Made by a program: the position numbers and the translations under genes. 64,000 nt of DNA, from NCBI RefSeq assembly GCF_000271485.2, contig NZ_AKVN02000001.1:872001-936000 (forward strand), written 5' to 3'. This document shows, piece after piece, positions 1 to 8,861 of the stretch. Each line of letters opens with the position of its first letter. The first letter of the stretch is position 1. The notes below the pieces were generated by a model. The model ran no database searches, was not told the DNA's origin, and saw only the letters and a program-made list of their open reading frames with translations. The DNA comes from Pelosinus fermentans DSM 17108 (GTDB lineage Bacteria > Bacillota > Negativicutes > DSM-13327).

Positions 1-1
1 G

Positions 2-70
2 CTTGATATAGGTAATAAAATAGATTTTGAAAAAGCAAATGGAGATTATGAATTGATTTTTAATTGGTAG
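2..70 (+). CDS. 3' end of an upstream gene, unidentified
   Basis: A frame is open from the window edge to TAG at 68-70 and ends in YELIFNW. Only 22 residues are visible, too few to name a family. It runs in the same direction and stops 25 bp before the next gene, so it is probably the preceding member of the sugar operon. Confidence 0.5.
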   Translation, partial: LDIGNKIDFEKANGDYELIFNW

Positions 71-95
71 TTAGAGAATCTGGGGGGATGTAGTT

Positions 96-1112
96 ATGAA
101 GTTTTTAGTTATTGGTCTCGGATCTATGGGAAAGCGACGGATAAGATGTTTAAAAGAATTAGGATTCACAGAAATTTATGGTTTTGATATACGTGAAGAT
201 AGGCAGAAGGAAAGTAAAGCGGTATATGGTATAACGGCATATAGCAATATAGAACAGGCCTTAAAAGAGGTACAGCCGGAAGCTTGTATTATTTCAGTAC
301 CACCAGATGTACATCATTATTATATAAAATTGGCCATAGAACATAATATTCATTTTTTTGTTGAGGCCAGCGTGGTTGATACAGATATGGATTTTATAAA
401 AGAGAAGCTTAGCCCCAATACAATCGTTGCTGCTCCTTCAGCTACTTTATGCTTTCATCCAGCAATTAAAATTATTGCTGATATAGTTAAAAAAGGTGAA
501 TTGGGTAAAATATCCAATATAATGCTTCATTCTGGCCAGTATTTACCAGATTGGCATACCTATGAAAATGTTGGTGACTATTATGTTTCTAATCCTTCCA
601 CTGGTGGTGGAAGGGAGATTGTTCCTTTTGAACTAACTTGGTTTACTAAAATTTTTGGTTTTCCTCAAAGAGTTTGTGGGAATTTTAGAAAAACCATTAC
701 TATTAATAATGCAGAAGCGATTGATGATACATATAATTGTCTATTAGACTATGGTAGTTTTTTGGCAGCAGTTACAGTTGATGTAGTTTCTCGTCATGCT
801 ACTAGACGTCTTATGATAAATGGCGATCAGAAACAATTGATATGGGATTGGGATTTTGCCTATGTGAAAATATATGATCCCGAAAAGAATAAATGGGTAG
901 AGTTACCGTATGAAATGAATGCAGCAACAGATGGATACAACTCAAATATAGGTGAAAACATGTATATTGATGAGGTTAAGAGTTTTGTAGATGCTATTAA
1001 AGAGAAGGGTATGTTTATTAATACTATGGAAAATGATCATAGAGTTTTGAAACTTTTATACTCTATTGAAGAAGCTGATAAAACATCAAGATATGTGGGT
1101 GTAAATTTATGA
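96..1112 (+). CDS. Gfo/Idh/MocA-family NAD(P)-dependent dehydrogenase
   Basis: Predicted 338-residue cytoplasmic oxidoreductase acting on a sugar or sugar derivative. The N-terminal Rossmann motif is VIGLGSMGKRR (about residues 5-15), followed by the family's alpha/beta C-terminal domain with a GGGREIVPFE segment near residue 170. The EKP motif that closes the cofactor domain is replaced by EAS (FFVEASVVD, about residue 90), so the usual lysine is missing. A GGGGG Shine-Dalgarno lies just upstream. The stop overlaps the next start by 4 bp, indicating translational coupling. The family is clear; the substrate is unknown. Confidence 0.85.
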   Translation: MKFLVIGLGSMGKRRIRCLKELGFTEIYGFDIREDRQKESKAVYGITAYSNIEQALKEVQPEACIISVPPDVHHYYIKLAIEHNIHFFVEASVVDTDMDFIKEKLSPNTIVAAPSATLCFHPAIKIIADIVKKGELGKISNIMLHSGQYLPDWHTYENVGDYYVSNPSTGGGREIVPFELTWFTKIFGFPQRVCGNFRKTITINNAEAIDDTYNCLLDYGSFLAAVTVDVVSRHATRRLMINGDQKQLIWDWDFAYVKIYDPEKNKWVELPYEMNAATDGYNSNIGENMYIDEVKSFVDAIKEKGMFINTMENDHRVLKLLYSIEEADKTSRYVGVNL

Positions 1113-1879
1113 GGACTGGGATTTTGCTTACTGCTAGGTTAGGCTCTAGTCGATTAAAAAAGAAGCATTTGCTAAATATCAATAATCAGCCGATTTTGTC
1201 CTATTTAATAAATAGAATCGGTAGAGCCTTTCGGCTTGAGATAAATGAGGGGAAGGTTGCAATTGTTATTGCAACCGCTGATCAAGAGGAGAATAAACAG
1301 TTTGAAATGTTTTGTAAGCAGCAGGTAAGTGTCTTTTATGGCGCATTAGATAATATTCCGTTGAGGCATTTGCAAGCAGCTGAACGATATAATTTTGATA
1401 ATTTAATTTCAGTAGATGGTGACGATATACTGTGTTCGGTAGAAGGAATGAGGCAAGTATATCATGAATTGATTAACAAAAAAGAATTTGTAAAGACGAT
1501 TGGATTGCCATTTGGGATGAATGTTATGGGGTATGCAACAGAGTTTCTAAAAACTTCGTTAGAGGATGTCAAGGATCAAGTACTTGAAACTGGCTGGGGA
1601 AGAATTTTCAATGAGACTGATAAGACAGTATTAACCTTTGACATATTCAATTGCAATGATTATATGAGATTTACTCTAGATTACCCTGAAGACTTTATAT
1701 TTTTTGAAAATTTCATTACCCAATTCCCGGGTGATTTAAATAATAGTACGGATCAGGAAATAGTAGATTTTGTGATAAAAAAGAAACTTTATGAAATTAC
1801 TAAACCTATCACCTCGGAATATTGGAATAATTTTAATAGTGGGGTAGAGGAAGAAATTAATAAAAAGGTGAGATGTTAA
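1109..1879 (+). CDS. SpsF/NeuA-like cytidylyltransferase family protein
   Basis: Predicted 256-residue nucleotidyltransferase that would activate a sugar acid or polyol as its CMP or CDP derivative. The N-terminal signature ARLGSSRLKKKHL (residues 9-21) is the nucleotide-binding loop of CMP-sugar/SpsF-type enzymes, and VDGDDIL (about 105-111) supplies candidate metal-binding aspartates. It overlaps the preceding dehydrogenase by 4 bp. Its position inside a set of dehydrogenase, aminotransferase and hydrolase genes suggests it performs the activation step of that pathway. Which sugar it activates cannot be read from the sequence. Confidence 0.75.
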   Translation: MRTGILLTARLGSSRLKKKHLLNINNQPILSYLINRIGRAFRLEINEGKVAIVIATADQEENKQFEMFCKQQVSVFYGALDNIPLRHLQAAERYNFDNLISVDGDDILCSVEGMRQVYHELINKKEFVKTIGLPFGMNVMGYATEFLKTSLEDVKDQVLETGWGRIFNETDKTVLTFDIFNCNDYMRFTLDYPEDFIFFENFITQFPGDLNNSTDQEIVDFVIKKKLYEITKPITSEYWNNFNSGVEEEINKKVRC

Positions 1880-1881
1880 AC

Positions 1882-3192
1882 ATGAAATTTGATGAATCTG
1901 ATCATTTAAGGATAAGGGCACAAAAAATAATTCCAGCAGGGGCACATACTTATAGTAAGGGCGATGATCAATTTCCGCAGTTGTCTCCCGGATTTATTGT
2001 AAAAGGAAAAGGCACAAAAGTATGGGATCCAGATGGTAATGAATTTCTGGACTGGGGAATGGGCTTGCGTTCTGTATCATTAGGACATGCATATCAACCG
2101 GTGCTTGATGCTGTGCAGGAGCAAATAGCCCTTGGTGTAAATTTTACTCGACCAAGTATCCTTGAGGCTCAAATCGCAGAAATGCTTATCAATTTAATAC
2201 CATCAGCGGAAATGGTGAAATTTGCCAAGAATGGTTCAGATGTTACCACAGCTGCAGTTAAGCTGGCGCGTGCTTATACTGGCCGGGATATTGTTGTACG
2301 CTGCGCTGAACAGCCATTTTTTAGTGTTAATGATTGGTTTATTGGAGATACTGCATGCAATGCTGGGATACCAAAAGCAGTACAAAATTTGACCACTCGA
2401 TTTTCTTATAATAACATTCAATCCTTAGAAGATATTATGGAAAAAAACAAAGGTGAGGTTGCTTGTGTTATCCTTGAACCGTCATCACTCGAACATCCTA
2501 AACCTGGATTTTTGGAAAAAGTCCGTGAATTAACCAAACAACAAGGAATCGTTCTAATTTTTGATGAAATGATTACAGGCTTCAGATGGCATCAGGCTGG
2601 TGCACAAACCTATTACGGGGTTACACCTGATCTCTCAACTTTTGGAAAGGCAATAGCTAATGGATTTGCCTTATCTGCTTTGGTCGGACGTCGAGACATT
2701 ATGGAGCTAGGCGGATTAAAACATGATAAGCCTAGAGTATTCTTGTTATCAACAACAAATGGTGGAGAAACTCATGCTTTTGCTGCAGCACGTGTAACTA
2801 TGCAAACACTGCTTAATGGTGAAATTGTTAAGCAAAATTGGAAAAAAGGGCAAAGACTAAGTTCGGAATTCAATGCTATCTCGGCTGAATACGGTATAGT
2901 TGAATATGTGAGAATGGCAGGCGTAGCATGTAGTCCTTATCAAATCTTTTTAGGAAGGGATGGACAGGTTGACCTTTCTTTGCGTACATTGTATTTGCAG
3001 GAAATGATTCAGCAAGGAGTATTGATTCCTTATATTGCAATTGCTCATGAGCATAGTGAGCATGATATTGACAAAACGTTAGAAGCCTCAAGGAAGGCAA
3101 TGAAGGTTTTACAACAGGCACTGGAAAAAGGCACAACAGATGGTTTATTAGTAGGACCAGCGGTCAAACCAGTGTTTCGCAAATATAATTAA
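1882..3192 (+). CDS. Class-III aminotransferase, glutamate-1-semialdehyde-aminomutase-like
   Basis: Predicted 436-residue PLP enzyme. It has AKNGSDVTTAAVKLAR for the cofactor phosphate, FDEMITGFR for the aspartate facing the pyridine nitrogen, and DLSTFGKAIANG with the Schiff-base lysine, all as in HemL-type proteins. An ATG at 1873 is also in frame, but the SD AAGGTGAG ends at 1872. The ATG at 1882, 9 nt downstream, is therefore the better start. The context is sugar biosynthesis, with no other tetrapyrrole gene nearby, so I infer amination of a keto sugar or related acid rather than heme synthesis. Confidence 0.8.
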   Translation: MKFDESDHLRIRAQKIIPAGAHTYSKGDDQFPQLSPGFIVKGKGTKVWDPDGNEFLDWGMGLRSVSLGHAYQPVLDAVQEQIALGVNFTRPSILEAQIAEMLINLIPSAEMVKFAKNGSDVTTAAVKLARAYTGRDIVVRCAEQPFFSVNDWFIGDTACNAGIPKAVQNLTTRFSYNNIQSLEDIMEKNKGEVACVILEPSSLEHPKPGFLEKVRELTKQQGIVLIFDEMITGFRWHQAGAQTYYGVTPDLSTFGKAIANGFALSALVGRRDIMELGGLKHDKPRVFLLSTTNGGETHAFAAARVTMQTLLNGEIVKQNWKKGQRLSSEFNAISAEYGIVEYVRMAGVACSPYQIFLGRDGQVDLSLRTLYLQEMIQQGVLIPYIAIAHEHSEHDIDKTLEASRKAMKVLQQALEKGTTDGLLVGPAVKPVFRKYN

Positions 3193-3220
3193 AGCTAAAA
3201 ATAAAAGTGAAGGTGACAAT

Positions 3221-3997
3221 GTGAAGGTTGCAACAGTGCAAATGCCAATAGTAGATGGTGAGTGTAGTGTAAATCACCTTGTTTTAGCCCAGATGCTTGA
3301 TAATGCTCCGGGTGCTGACCTTTATTTAGTTCCAGAGTTGTGGACTAGCGGTTATGTTGTTGATAAATGGGAAAAAATAGCGAGAATAGATACTCCATTA
3401 ACTTTAGATTGGATGGCTAAGCAGGCCAAGTCTCGTAAAATATGGCTAGGTGGATCTGTTATTGCGCAACATAAAGATAGTGCACTATGTAATCGTTTTG
3501 TACTTTTTGACCGCAATGGTGAATTAGTCGGTTATTATGATAAAATTCATCGTTTTCTACCAATGGGGGAAGGCATTTTAGAGCCTGGAGATCATATGCC
3601 GATTTTTAATATTGAGGGAGTGAGAGTTGCTCCTGCAATATGCTATGACTTGAGATTCCCAGAAATGTTTCGCAGATTAGCTTTGGAAGAGGTTGATCTT
3701 TTCTTAGTACCAAGTGAGTGGCCGTGCCCTCGAGAAGTTCCACTCACAATTCTTGCTGGAGCACGAGCAATAGAAAACCAGGCGTATTTATTATTATCGA
3801 ATCGTACAGGGGTTGATGCGGCCGGGCAACAGTTCTGTGGTTGTTCCGGACTTTTTGGTCCTTTTGGCGTTGTAGATATGTTGCCCGAAAACGAAATTGG
3901 TATTATGAGCTTTGAATTGGATATGCAACAAATAAAAAGATCTAGAGAAAATTTGGCAGTATTCGCAGAGCGGCGGCAAGGAGTAGATTATGACTAA
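3221..3997 (+). CDS. Carbon-nitrogen hydrolase (nitrilase superfamily)
   Basis: Predicted 258-residue amidase-type hydrolase. The catalytic triad is visible as E in VPELWTSGY (about residue 40), K in YYDKIHRF (about 107) and C in APAICYDLRFPE (about 142). The start is GTG behind GGTGAC. Members cleave amides, carbamoyl groups or nitriles, or run the amidation in reverse. In a sugar-activation cluster it might remove or install an amide or amidino group on the sugar, but that is inference. It overlaps the following SDR gene by 8 bp. Confidence 0.8.
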   Translation: MKVATVQMPIVDGECSVNHLVLAQMLDNAPGADLYLVPELWTSGYVVDKWEKIARIDTPLTLDWMAKQAKSRKIWLGGSVIAQHKDSALCNRFVLFDRNGELVGYYDKIHRFLPMGEGILEPGDHMPIFNIEGVRVAPAICYDLRFPEMFRRLALEEVDLFLVPSEWPCPREVPLTILAGARAIENQAYLLLSNRTGVDAAGQQFCGCSGLFGPFGVVDMLPENEIGIMSFELDMQQIKRSRENLAVFAERRQGVDYD

Positions 3998-4820
3998 TAC
4001 ACAGAAATATAAATCACTAGAACGTTTTCGTCTAGATGAAAAGGTAGTTGTGGTTACCGGTGGCACGGGAATATTAGGCAGCCTTTATTGTAAGCGATTG
4101 TCAGAAGCAGGTGCCAAGGTAGTGATTGCTGATCTTGATAAATTGAAGTGTCAACAATTGGCTGATGAAATAAATGCTTTACCAGGCTGTTTTGCAATAG
4201 CTATGGATGTTGATTTGACTAATGAACAATCCGTTATTACTTGGTCTCAACGTATTATTGAAGCGTTTGGTGTGGTAGACGTGTTATTTAATAATGCAGC
4301 TGCGAAATCTCTAAACTTTTTTGCACCATTGGATAATTTCCCTTTAGAAGATTGGAATAAAGTTATGGCCGTAAATGTTACAGGGATGTTTCTCGCCAGC
4401 CGTGAGCTGGGGGCGTTTATGGCTAAGCAGGGAAAAGGAAGCATTATTAATGTAAGTTCTGTTTATGGGGTAGTTGGTCCTGACCAGCGTATTTACGAAG
4501 GCTCCTGGTATGAGGAGATGGGGGGGGCCATTAATACTCCATTAATTTATTCAGCTACTAAAGGTGCAGTAATTGCGATGACCCGCTATATGGCAACTTA
4601 TTGGGGGCCTAAGGGTGTTCGTACCAATACATTGACCCCAGGAGGAGTATCATCGGGGCAAAATAGTCTATTTAACGAAAAGTACAGTGCACGTGTTCCG
4701 CTTGGAAGAATGGCAGAGGCTGAAGAAATGGTAGGAGCGGTGTTGTTTTTATCATCAGACGCTTCTTCATATATTAATGGTCAAAATATTATTGTTGATG
4801 GTGGATGGACTGCTTGGTAA
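3990..4820 (+). CDS. Short-chain dehydrogenase/reductase
   Basis: Predicted 276-residue classical SDR. The TGGTGILGS cofactor loop is at about residues 23-31, NNAA follows, and the catalytic triad appears as S (INVSSVYG), then YSATK (Tyr and Lys). The C-terminal INGQNIIVDGGWTAW is typical of the FabG-like branch. The SD AAGGAG lies 6 nt before the ATG, inside the end of the hydrolase gene. It probably reduces a keto or oxidises a hydroxyl group in the same pathway. The substrate is unknown. Confidence 0.85.
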   Translation: MTNTQKYKSLERFRLDEKVVVVTGGTGILGSLYCKRLSEAGAKVVIADLDKLKCQQLADEINALPGCFAIAMDVDLTNEQSVITWSQRIIEAFGVVDVLFNNAAAKSLNFFAPLDNFPLEDWNKVMAVNVTGMFLASRELGAFMAKQGKGSIINVSSVYGVVGPDQRIYEGSWYEEMGGAINTPLIYSATKGAVIAMTRYMATYWGPKGVRTNTLTPGGVSSGQNSLFNEKYSARVPLGRMAEAEEMVGAVLFLSSDASSYINGQNIIVDGGWTAW

Positions 4821-4842
4821 ATCTAATTAGGAGAGATGGGTT

Positions 4843-5832
4843 ATGCTGAAAAATGTAATAGCTGTTATCGGTGCAGGACAAATAGGAAGTCGTCACTTGC
4901 AGTCCCTGGCTCTAATTAATCAGCCAGTATGTATTGAAGTATTAGATCTTAATAATGAATGCTTAGATTTTGCCAGGGAGAGATTTGAACAGATTGAGGG
5001 GACGGGGATGGCAAAATCCGTTAGATATTTCAATAAATTAGAAGAGCTTTCTGACGAAATCAAATTAGTTATAGTGGCAACAAGCGCTAATGTGAGAAAA
5101 AAGGTAATTATGGAGCTTTTACAAAAGAAAAAAGTTCAGTTTATTATATTGGAGAAGGTTGTATTTCAGTCCCCGCAGGATTTCTTTGAAATTAATAAAG
5201 TATTTAATGAAAAAGGGATTAAAGCTTGGATTAATTGTCCACGTAGGATGTGGCCTTTTTACCAGCAATTAAAAGCCAAACTTAAAGGTATAAAAAAAGT
5301 TGATTATCTTGTAAGCGGTGCCAATTCTCGCTTGGGATTAGGGTGTAATGGCATTCATTTTATGGATCTTTACGCTTTTTTAACTGATCAGATTGATATG
5401 AATCTTTATACAGATCGATTAGATAGTGAGATTTTTGAGAGTAAGCGGGCTGGATTTATAGAAATCACTGGTACTATTTATGGAAAGAGTACTGATGGTG
5501 GGACCGTTATGATAAGCGCACATGCTAATAACGATGCGCCGATTTTGATTACTATACAAAGTGATGCATTGCGTTGCATCATTCGTGAGGAAGAAGGTAA
5601 AGCCTGGATATCAGAAAAAGAAAATAAATGGCAATGGCAGGAGATTGAATATACAATGCCTTACCAAAGTCAATTAACGCATTTAGCAGTGCAAGACATC
5701 TTGTCCCAAGATGATTGTAAATTAACAAGTTACCATGAATCGTGGAAGTTGCATGATTCATTTTTAAAAGCATTAATATTGCATTTAAGTAAATGCAAAA
5801 TGGAGGAGATTTCATTTTGTCCGATTACATAG
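4843..5832 (+). CDS. Gfo/Idh/MocA-like oxidoreductase, second copy
   Basis: Predicted 329-residue protein with an N-terminal Rossmann fold (AVIGAGQIGSRHLQSL). The family EKP motif reads EKV here (ILEKVVFQS), so the lysine is kept and the proline lost. The C-terminal half is diverged from typical family members. The SD is AGGAGAG. Three dehydrogenases of this family in one operon suggest successive redox steps or divergence of duplicates. Its tail overlaps the start of the next gene. Confidence 0.75.
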   Translation: MLKNVIAVIGAGQIGSRHLQSLALINQPVCIEVLDLNNECLDFARERFEQIEGTGMAKSVRYFNKLEELSDEIKLVIVATSANVRKKVIMELLQKKKVQFIILEKVVFQSPQDFFEINKVFNEKGIKAWINCPRRMWPFYQQLKAKLKGIKKVDYLVSGANSRLGLGCNGIHFMDLYAFLTDQIDMNLYTDRLDSEIFESKRAGFIEITGTIYGKSTDGGTVMISAHANNDAPILITIQSDALRCIIREEEGKAWISEKENKWQWQEIEYTMPYQSQLTHLAVQDILSQDDCKLTSYHESWKLHDSFLKALILHLSKCKMEEISFCPIT

Positions 5833-6788
5833 CAAACAAAAAGGTTTGGTTGATTGGTGCGGGAACTATGGCTATAGACTATGCTAAAGTTTTGAAGGCA
5901 CAGAATATAGATTTCGATGTCATTGGACGCGGGGTTAAGTCAGCTAAGATATTTACCCAAAATACAGGTTCTAATGTCATAACTGGTGGGCTTGATCAAT
6001 ATTTAGCACAATCTAACGGTTTACCTACTGCTGTGATTGTTACAGTTGGTGTTGAACACTTAGCAGAAATAACGATAAAGCTTATAAAATACGGTGTAAA
6101 AAGAATATTAGTCGAGAAGCCAGCTGGAATTGATGCTGGTCAAATTCAACGAGTAGCGGAAGTAGCTATGACTAACAATGTAGAAATATATGTTGCTTAC
6201 AATCGGCGCTTTTATGCTTCCGCTATAAAAGCAAGACAAATAATAGCAGAGGATGGCGGAGTCACTTCATTTAACTTTGAATTTACTGAGTGGAGTCATG
6301 AGATTGAGCATCTAAAAAAGGCGCATGGAGTCAAAGAAGCCTGGTTTCTTGCTAACTCTACACATGTTGTTGATTTGGCATTCTTCCTTGGTGGTGAACC
6401 AAAGAATATTTCTGCTTATATCAAAGGCGGCCTTGCTTGGCATCCATCAGCTTCAGTATTTGCTGGTGCAGGGGTTACAGAGGGAGGGGCTCTATTTTCT
6501 TATCAGGCTAATTGGGCTGCTCCAGGACGGTGGGGTGTTGAAGTGTTAACAAATAAACATCGACTAATATTTAGACCACTTGAACAATTGCATGTGCAAA
6601 GAAATGGATCAGTTGAGATTGAAAAAGTTGAAATTGATACACAATTTGACGACCAGTTTAAGCCAGGGATTTATAAGCAAGTACAGACATTTTTAGTTGG
6701 CGATAATACAGAGTCATTGCTAACAATTAGTGAGCATTGTGAACGTGTCAATAGATTGTTTAGTGCAATTAATTATGGAAATAAATAG
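5817..6788 (+). CDS. Gfo/Idh/MocA-family oxidoreductase, third copy
   Basis: Predicted 323-residue dehydrogenase starting at TTG 5817, chosen because GGAGG at 5802-5806 sits 10 nt upstream. An in-frame ATG at 5793 has no SD. The Rossmann loop is WLIGAGTMA, and the canonical VEKPAGID motif supplies the lysine that is replaced in the first copy. It overlaps the preceding gene by 16 bp, so the two are probably co-translated. It is the last gene of the tightly packed 96-6788 block. Confidence 0.8.
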   Translation: MSDYIANKKVWLIGAGTMAIDYAKVLKAQNIDFDVIGRGVKSAKIFTQNTGSNVITGGLDQYLAQSNGLPTAVIVTVGVEHLAEITIKLIKYGVKRILVEKPAGIDAGQIQRVAEVAMTNNVEIYVAYNRRFYASAIKARQIIAEDGGVTSFNFEFTEWSHEIEHLKKAHGVKEAWFLANSTHVVDLAFFLGGEPKNISAYIKGGLAWHPSASVFAGAGVTEGGALFSYQANWAAPGRWGVEVLTNKHRLIFRPLEQLHVQRNGSVEIEKVEIDTQFDDQFKPGIYKQVQTFLVGDNTESLLTISEHCERVNRLFSAINYGNK

Positions 6789-6821
6789 CGCTAAAATCAT
6801 TGAAAAAAAGGATTATTATGG

Positions 6822-8084
6822 ATGAAGATTATATTTGCAGCATATTATTTTTACTTCCAAAAAGAACTGTATTCGTTAATTATTAATGAATTAAAAAATG
6901 ATTCCTCAGATTTTAGGTTTCTTGCTACACATAGCCATTATGGAAGAAAGGAAACACTTGTAGGAACTAAGAAAATTAACTTAAAAGGTGAAATTTTTGA
7001 GGACGCTACTTGTACTAAAATTGAGCGGATTATTTTGGGCATAAAAAAAGCCGGGTATTATTTTTATGATAGACTAACTCTATTTAGACTTTTGAAGAAT
7101 TGGTTACCGAATGTAGTTATAATTAATAATGATTTAGCTGGTATTTATATTCGAATGCTACAAGATTTATGTAGTAAATTAGAAATTCCTATTCTTTTGA
7201 TTATAACAACGAATTTTGTGACATTTGAAGTTCAGCCACAAGCTGAGAGAGTAGGAATACGTTGGGTGTATGGGCAGTTATTAAAGCGACTCGAATGTTA
7301 TGATGCATATTATTTCAATGGAAATACAATTGGCACCTATATTGATAGTAGTATGATTGCTGTACAAGGGGATTATATAAAAAATATCCTTATAGAGAAG
7401 GGAGTTTCCCATGAACGTATAGTTGTTACTGGGAACCCGCTGTTTGATAAATATTTTGCTTTACGAGAGATACAGCGAGCAGAGGCTTTAGCGATCATAA
7501 AAAAGAGGAACAAAATTGATATTAATAGTAAACAACAGTTGGTAGTGTATTGTACTGAGGTCATAGAATATGTCTATGGACAGGACTATTTAGAAGAAGC
7601 TAACCATGTATTAAAGGGAATATTTGATTCTTTGGGGGAAAATGTAAAAATTATTGTAAAATTACATCCTGCTGAGAACAAAGAGAATGTAAAATATTAT
7701 AGAGAATTATTTAATAGTGATAGATATTCCGTTATTGAAGATACTGACCTTGGCAATTTATTCAGGGCCTCATCGTTAATGATTGCTCATTTTTCAGCTA
7801 CAATAATGGAGGCAATTAGTGTGGGGACGCCAGTATTGATGATTGATTTTAATAAAGATACTGAACGACATCAATATATACCATATAACGAAAAAGTTGT
7901 GGCTCAATCGGATGTAGAATTTAAAGGTAAGTTGGATAAATTGTTAAATGAGAAGGAATATATTGACGAGGCAATGATTATTTTAGACAAGTGGGTATTA
8001 TCCTATTTAGATAATTCCCATTCAGTTACTAGTACAAGTCGGGTAGTAGAATTAATAAAAAAAATGAGTAGGCAGCACAATTAG
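6822..8084 (+). CDS. GT-B-fold glycosyltransferase/capsule-type transferase (putative)
   Basis: A 420-residue soluble protein. The C-terminal half has features of GT-B enzymes related to UDP-GlcNAc 2-epimerase and polyglycerolphosphate transferases: VTGNPLFDKYF, VKLHPAENKENV, then LFRASSLMIAHFSATIMEAISVG-type donor-site segments. No membrane segment is visible. The SD is weak (AAAAAGG). I infer transfer of a sugar or glycerol phosphate onto a surface glycan; acceptor and donor are unknown. Confidence 0.55.
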   Translation: MKIIFAAYYFYFQKELYSLIINELKNDSSDFRFLATHSHYGRKETLVGTKKINLKGEIFEDATCTKIERIILGIKKAGYYFYDRLTLFRLLKNWLPNVVIINNDLAGIYIRMLQDLCSKLEIPILLIITTNFVTFEVQPQAERVGIRWVYGQLLKRLECYDAYYFNGNTIGTYIDSSMIAVQGDYIKNILIEKGVSHERIVVTGNPLFDKYFALREIQRAEALAIIKKRNKIDINSKQQLVVYCTEVIEYVYGQDYLEEANHVLKGIFDSLGENVKIIVKLHPAENKENVKYYRELFNSDRYSVIEDTDLGNLFRASSLMIAHFSATIMEAISVGTPVLMIDFNKDTERHQYIPYNEKVVAQSDVEFKGKLDKLLNEKEYIDEAMIILDKWVLSYLDNSHSVTSTSRVVELIKKMSRQHN

Positions 8085-8149
8085 GAAGTGTAGCAGGAGA
8101 AACTGTTGTGTTGGTGAATGAGACTTCGCATGTAATAGAGGGATGAAGA

Positions 8150-8854
8150 ATGAGGATATTAATTGTAACTGATTCGCTTGGTATGCCACGTGGAAATGTC
8201 GATATTGAAAACACATGGACACGGAGTTTTATAAAAGAATATGGGGGATGTTTTGAAGTATTCACATTCTTAAAGAGTGGTTTAACCTCTAATGATGTTA
8301 TTTCTGAGGCTGATCAGCTTTTAGGACTTTTTAAACCAGATATAGTGATTTTCCAAATAGGAATTGTGGATTGTGTTAGAAGAGTTTTGTCACCTAATGT
8401 AGTAAAAATATTATCAAGAATTCCAATTATATCAAAATATACTAGAGAAATGATTCGCAAGAAGCATTATTTTTTAACAAAAATTCATGAGTTGAAGTAT
8501 GTGGGTACTGAGCAATTTGTAGCTAATATAGAGAAAATCTCATACATAGCACATAAAAGAGGAATTGTAGTTGCTTTTATTAAAATAGCTGGTCCAGGCA
8601 ATGCTTTAATAGAGAGTACTTATGGTGTCGAAGAGGATATTGATTTATATAATCAGATAATTAACATGGAAGTTAGAAAACATAGCAATACAATCTTTGT
8701 TGATCCATATGAGGGACAAAATTTAAGAGACTATTTATTAGAGGAAGATGGATATCATTTAAATGCAAAAGGAAACGAATTAGTCTTTAATAGTCTTGTA
8801 AGTATGCTCGATGAGATAAGAAAACATGATGCATCTAGCAATTTTGAAAAGTAG
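8150..8854 (+). CDS. SGNH/GDSL-type hydrolase
   Basis: A 234-residue protein with an SGNH-like layout: block I as VTDSLGMPRG at the N-terminus (TDS instead of the common GDS), a FQIGIVDCVRR segment in the block-III region, and block V as DGYHLNAKGNEL with the catalytic Asp-x-x-His pair. No signal peptide is evident. In glycan loci such enzymes remove or transfer O-acetyl groups. That role is likely here but unproven. Confidence 0.7.
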   Translation: MRILIVTDSLGMPRGNVDIENTWTRSFIKEYGGCFEVFTFLKSGLTSNDVISEADQLLGLFKPDIVIFQIGIVDCVRRVLSPNVVKILSRIPIISKYTREMIRKKHYFLTKIHELKYVGTEQFVANIEKISYIAHKRGIVVAFIKIAGPGNALIESTYGVEEDIDLYNQIINMEVRKHSNTIFVDPYEGQNLRDYLLEEDGYHLNAKGNELVFNSLVSMLDEIRKHDASSNFEK

Positions 8855-8861
8855 GTGTTAA

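Noticed and set aside
2-70. Assigning the leftmost partial frame to a NeuB-type synthase
   Set aside because: Only 22 residues are visible and they do not resemble the C-terminal SAF domain of such synthases.
1882-3192. Calling the aminotransferase HemL (tetrapyrrole synthesis)
   Set aside because: Neighbours are all sugar-type genes and no other heme gene is nearby. The family similarity alone does not fix the substrate.
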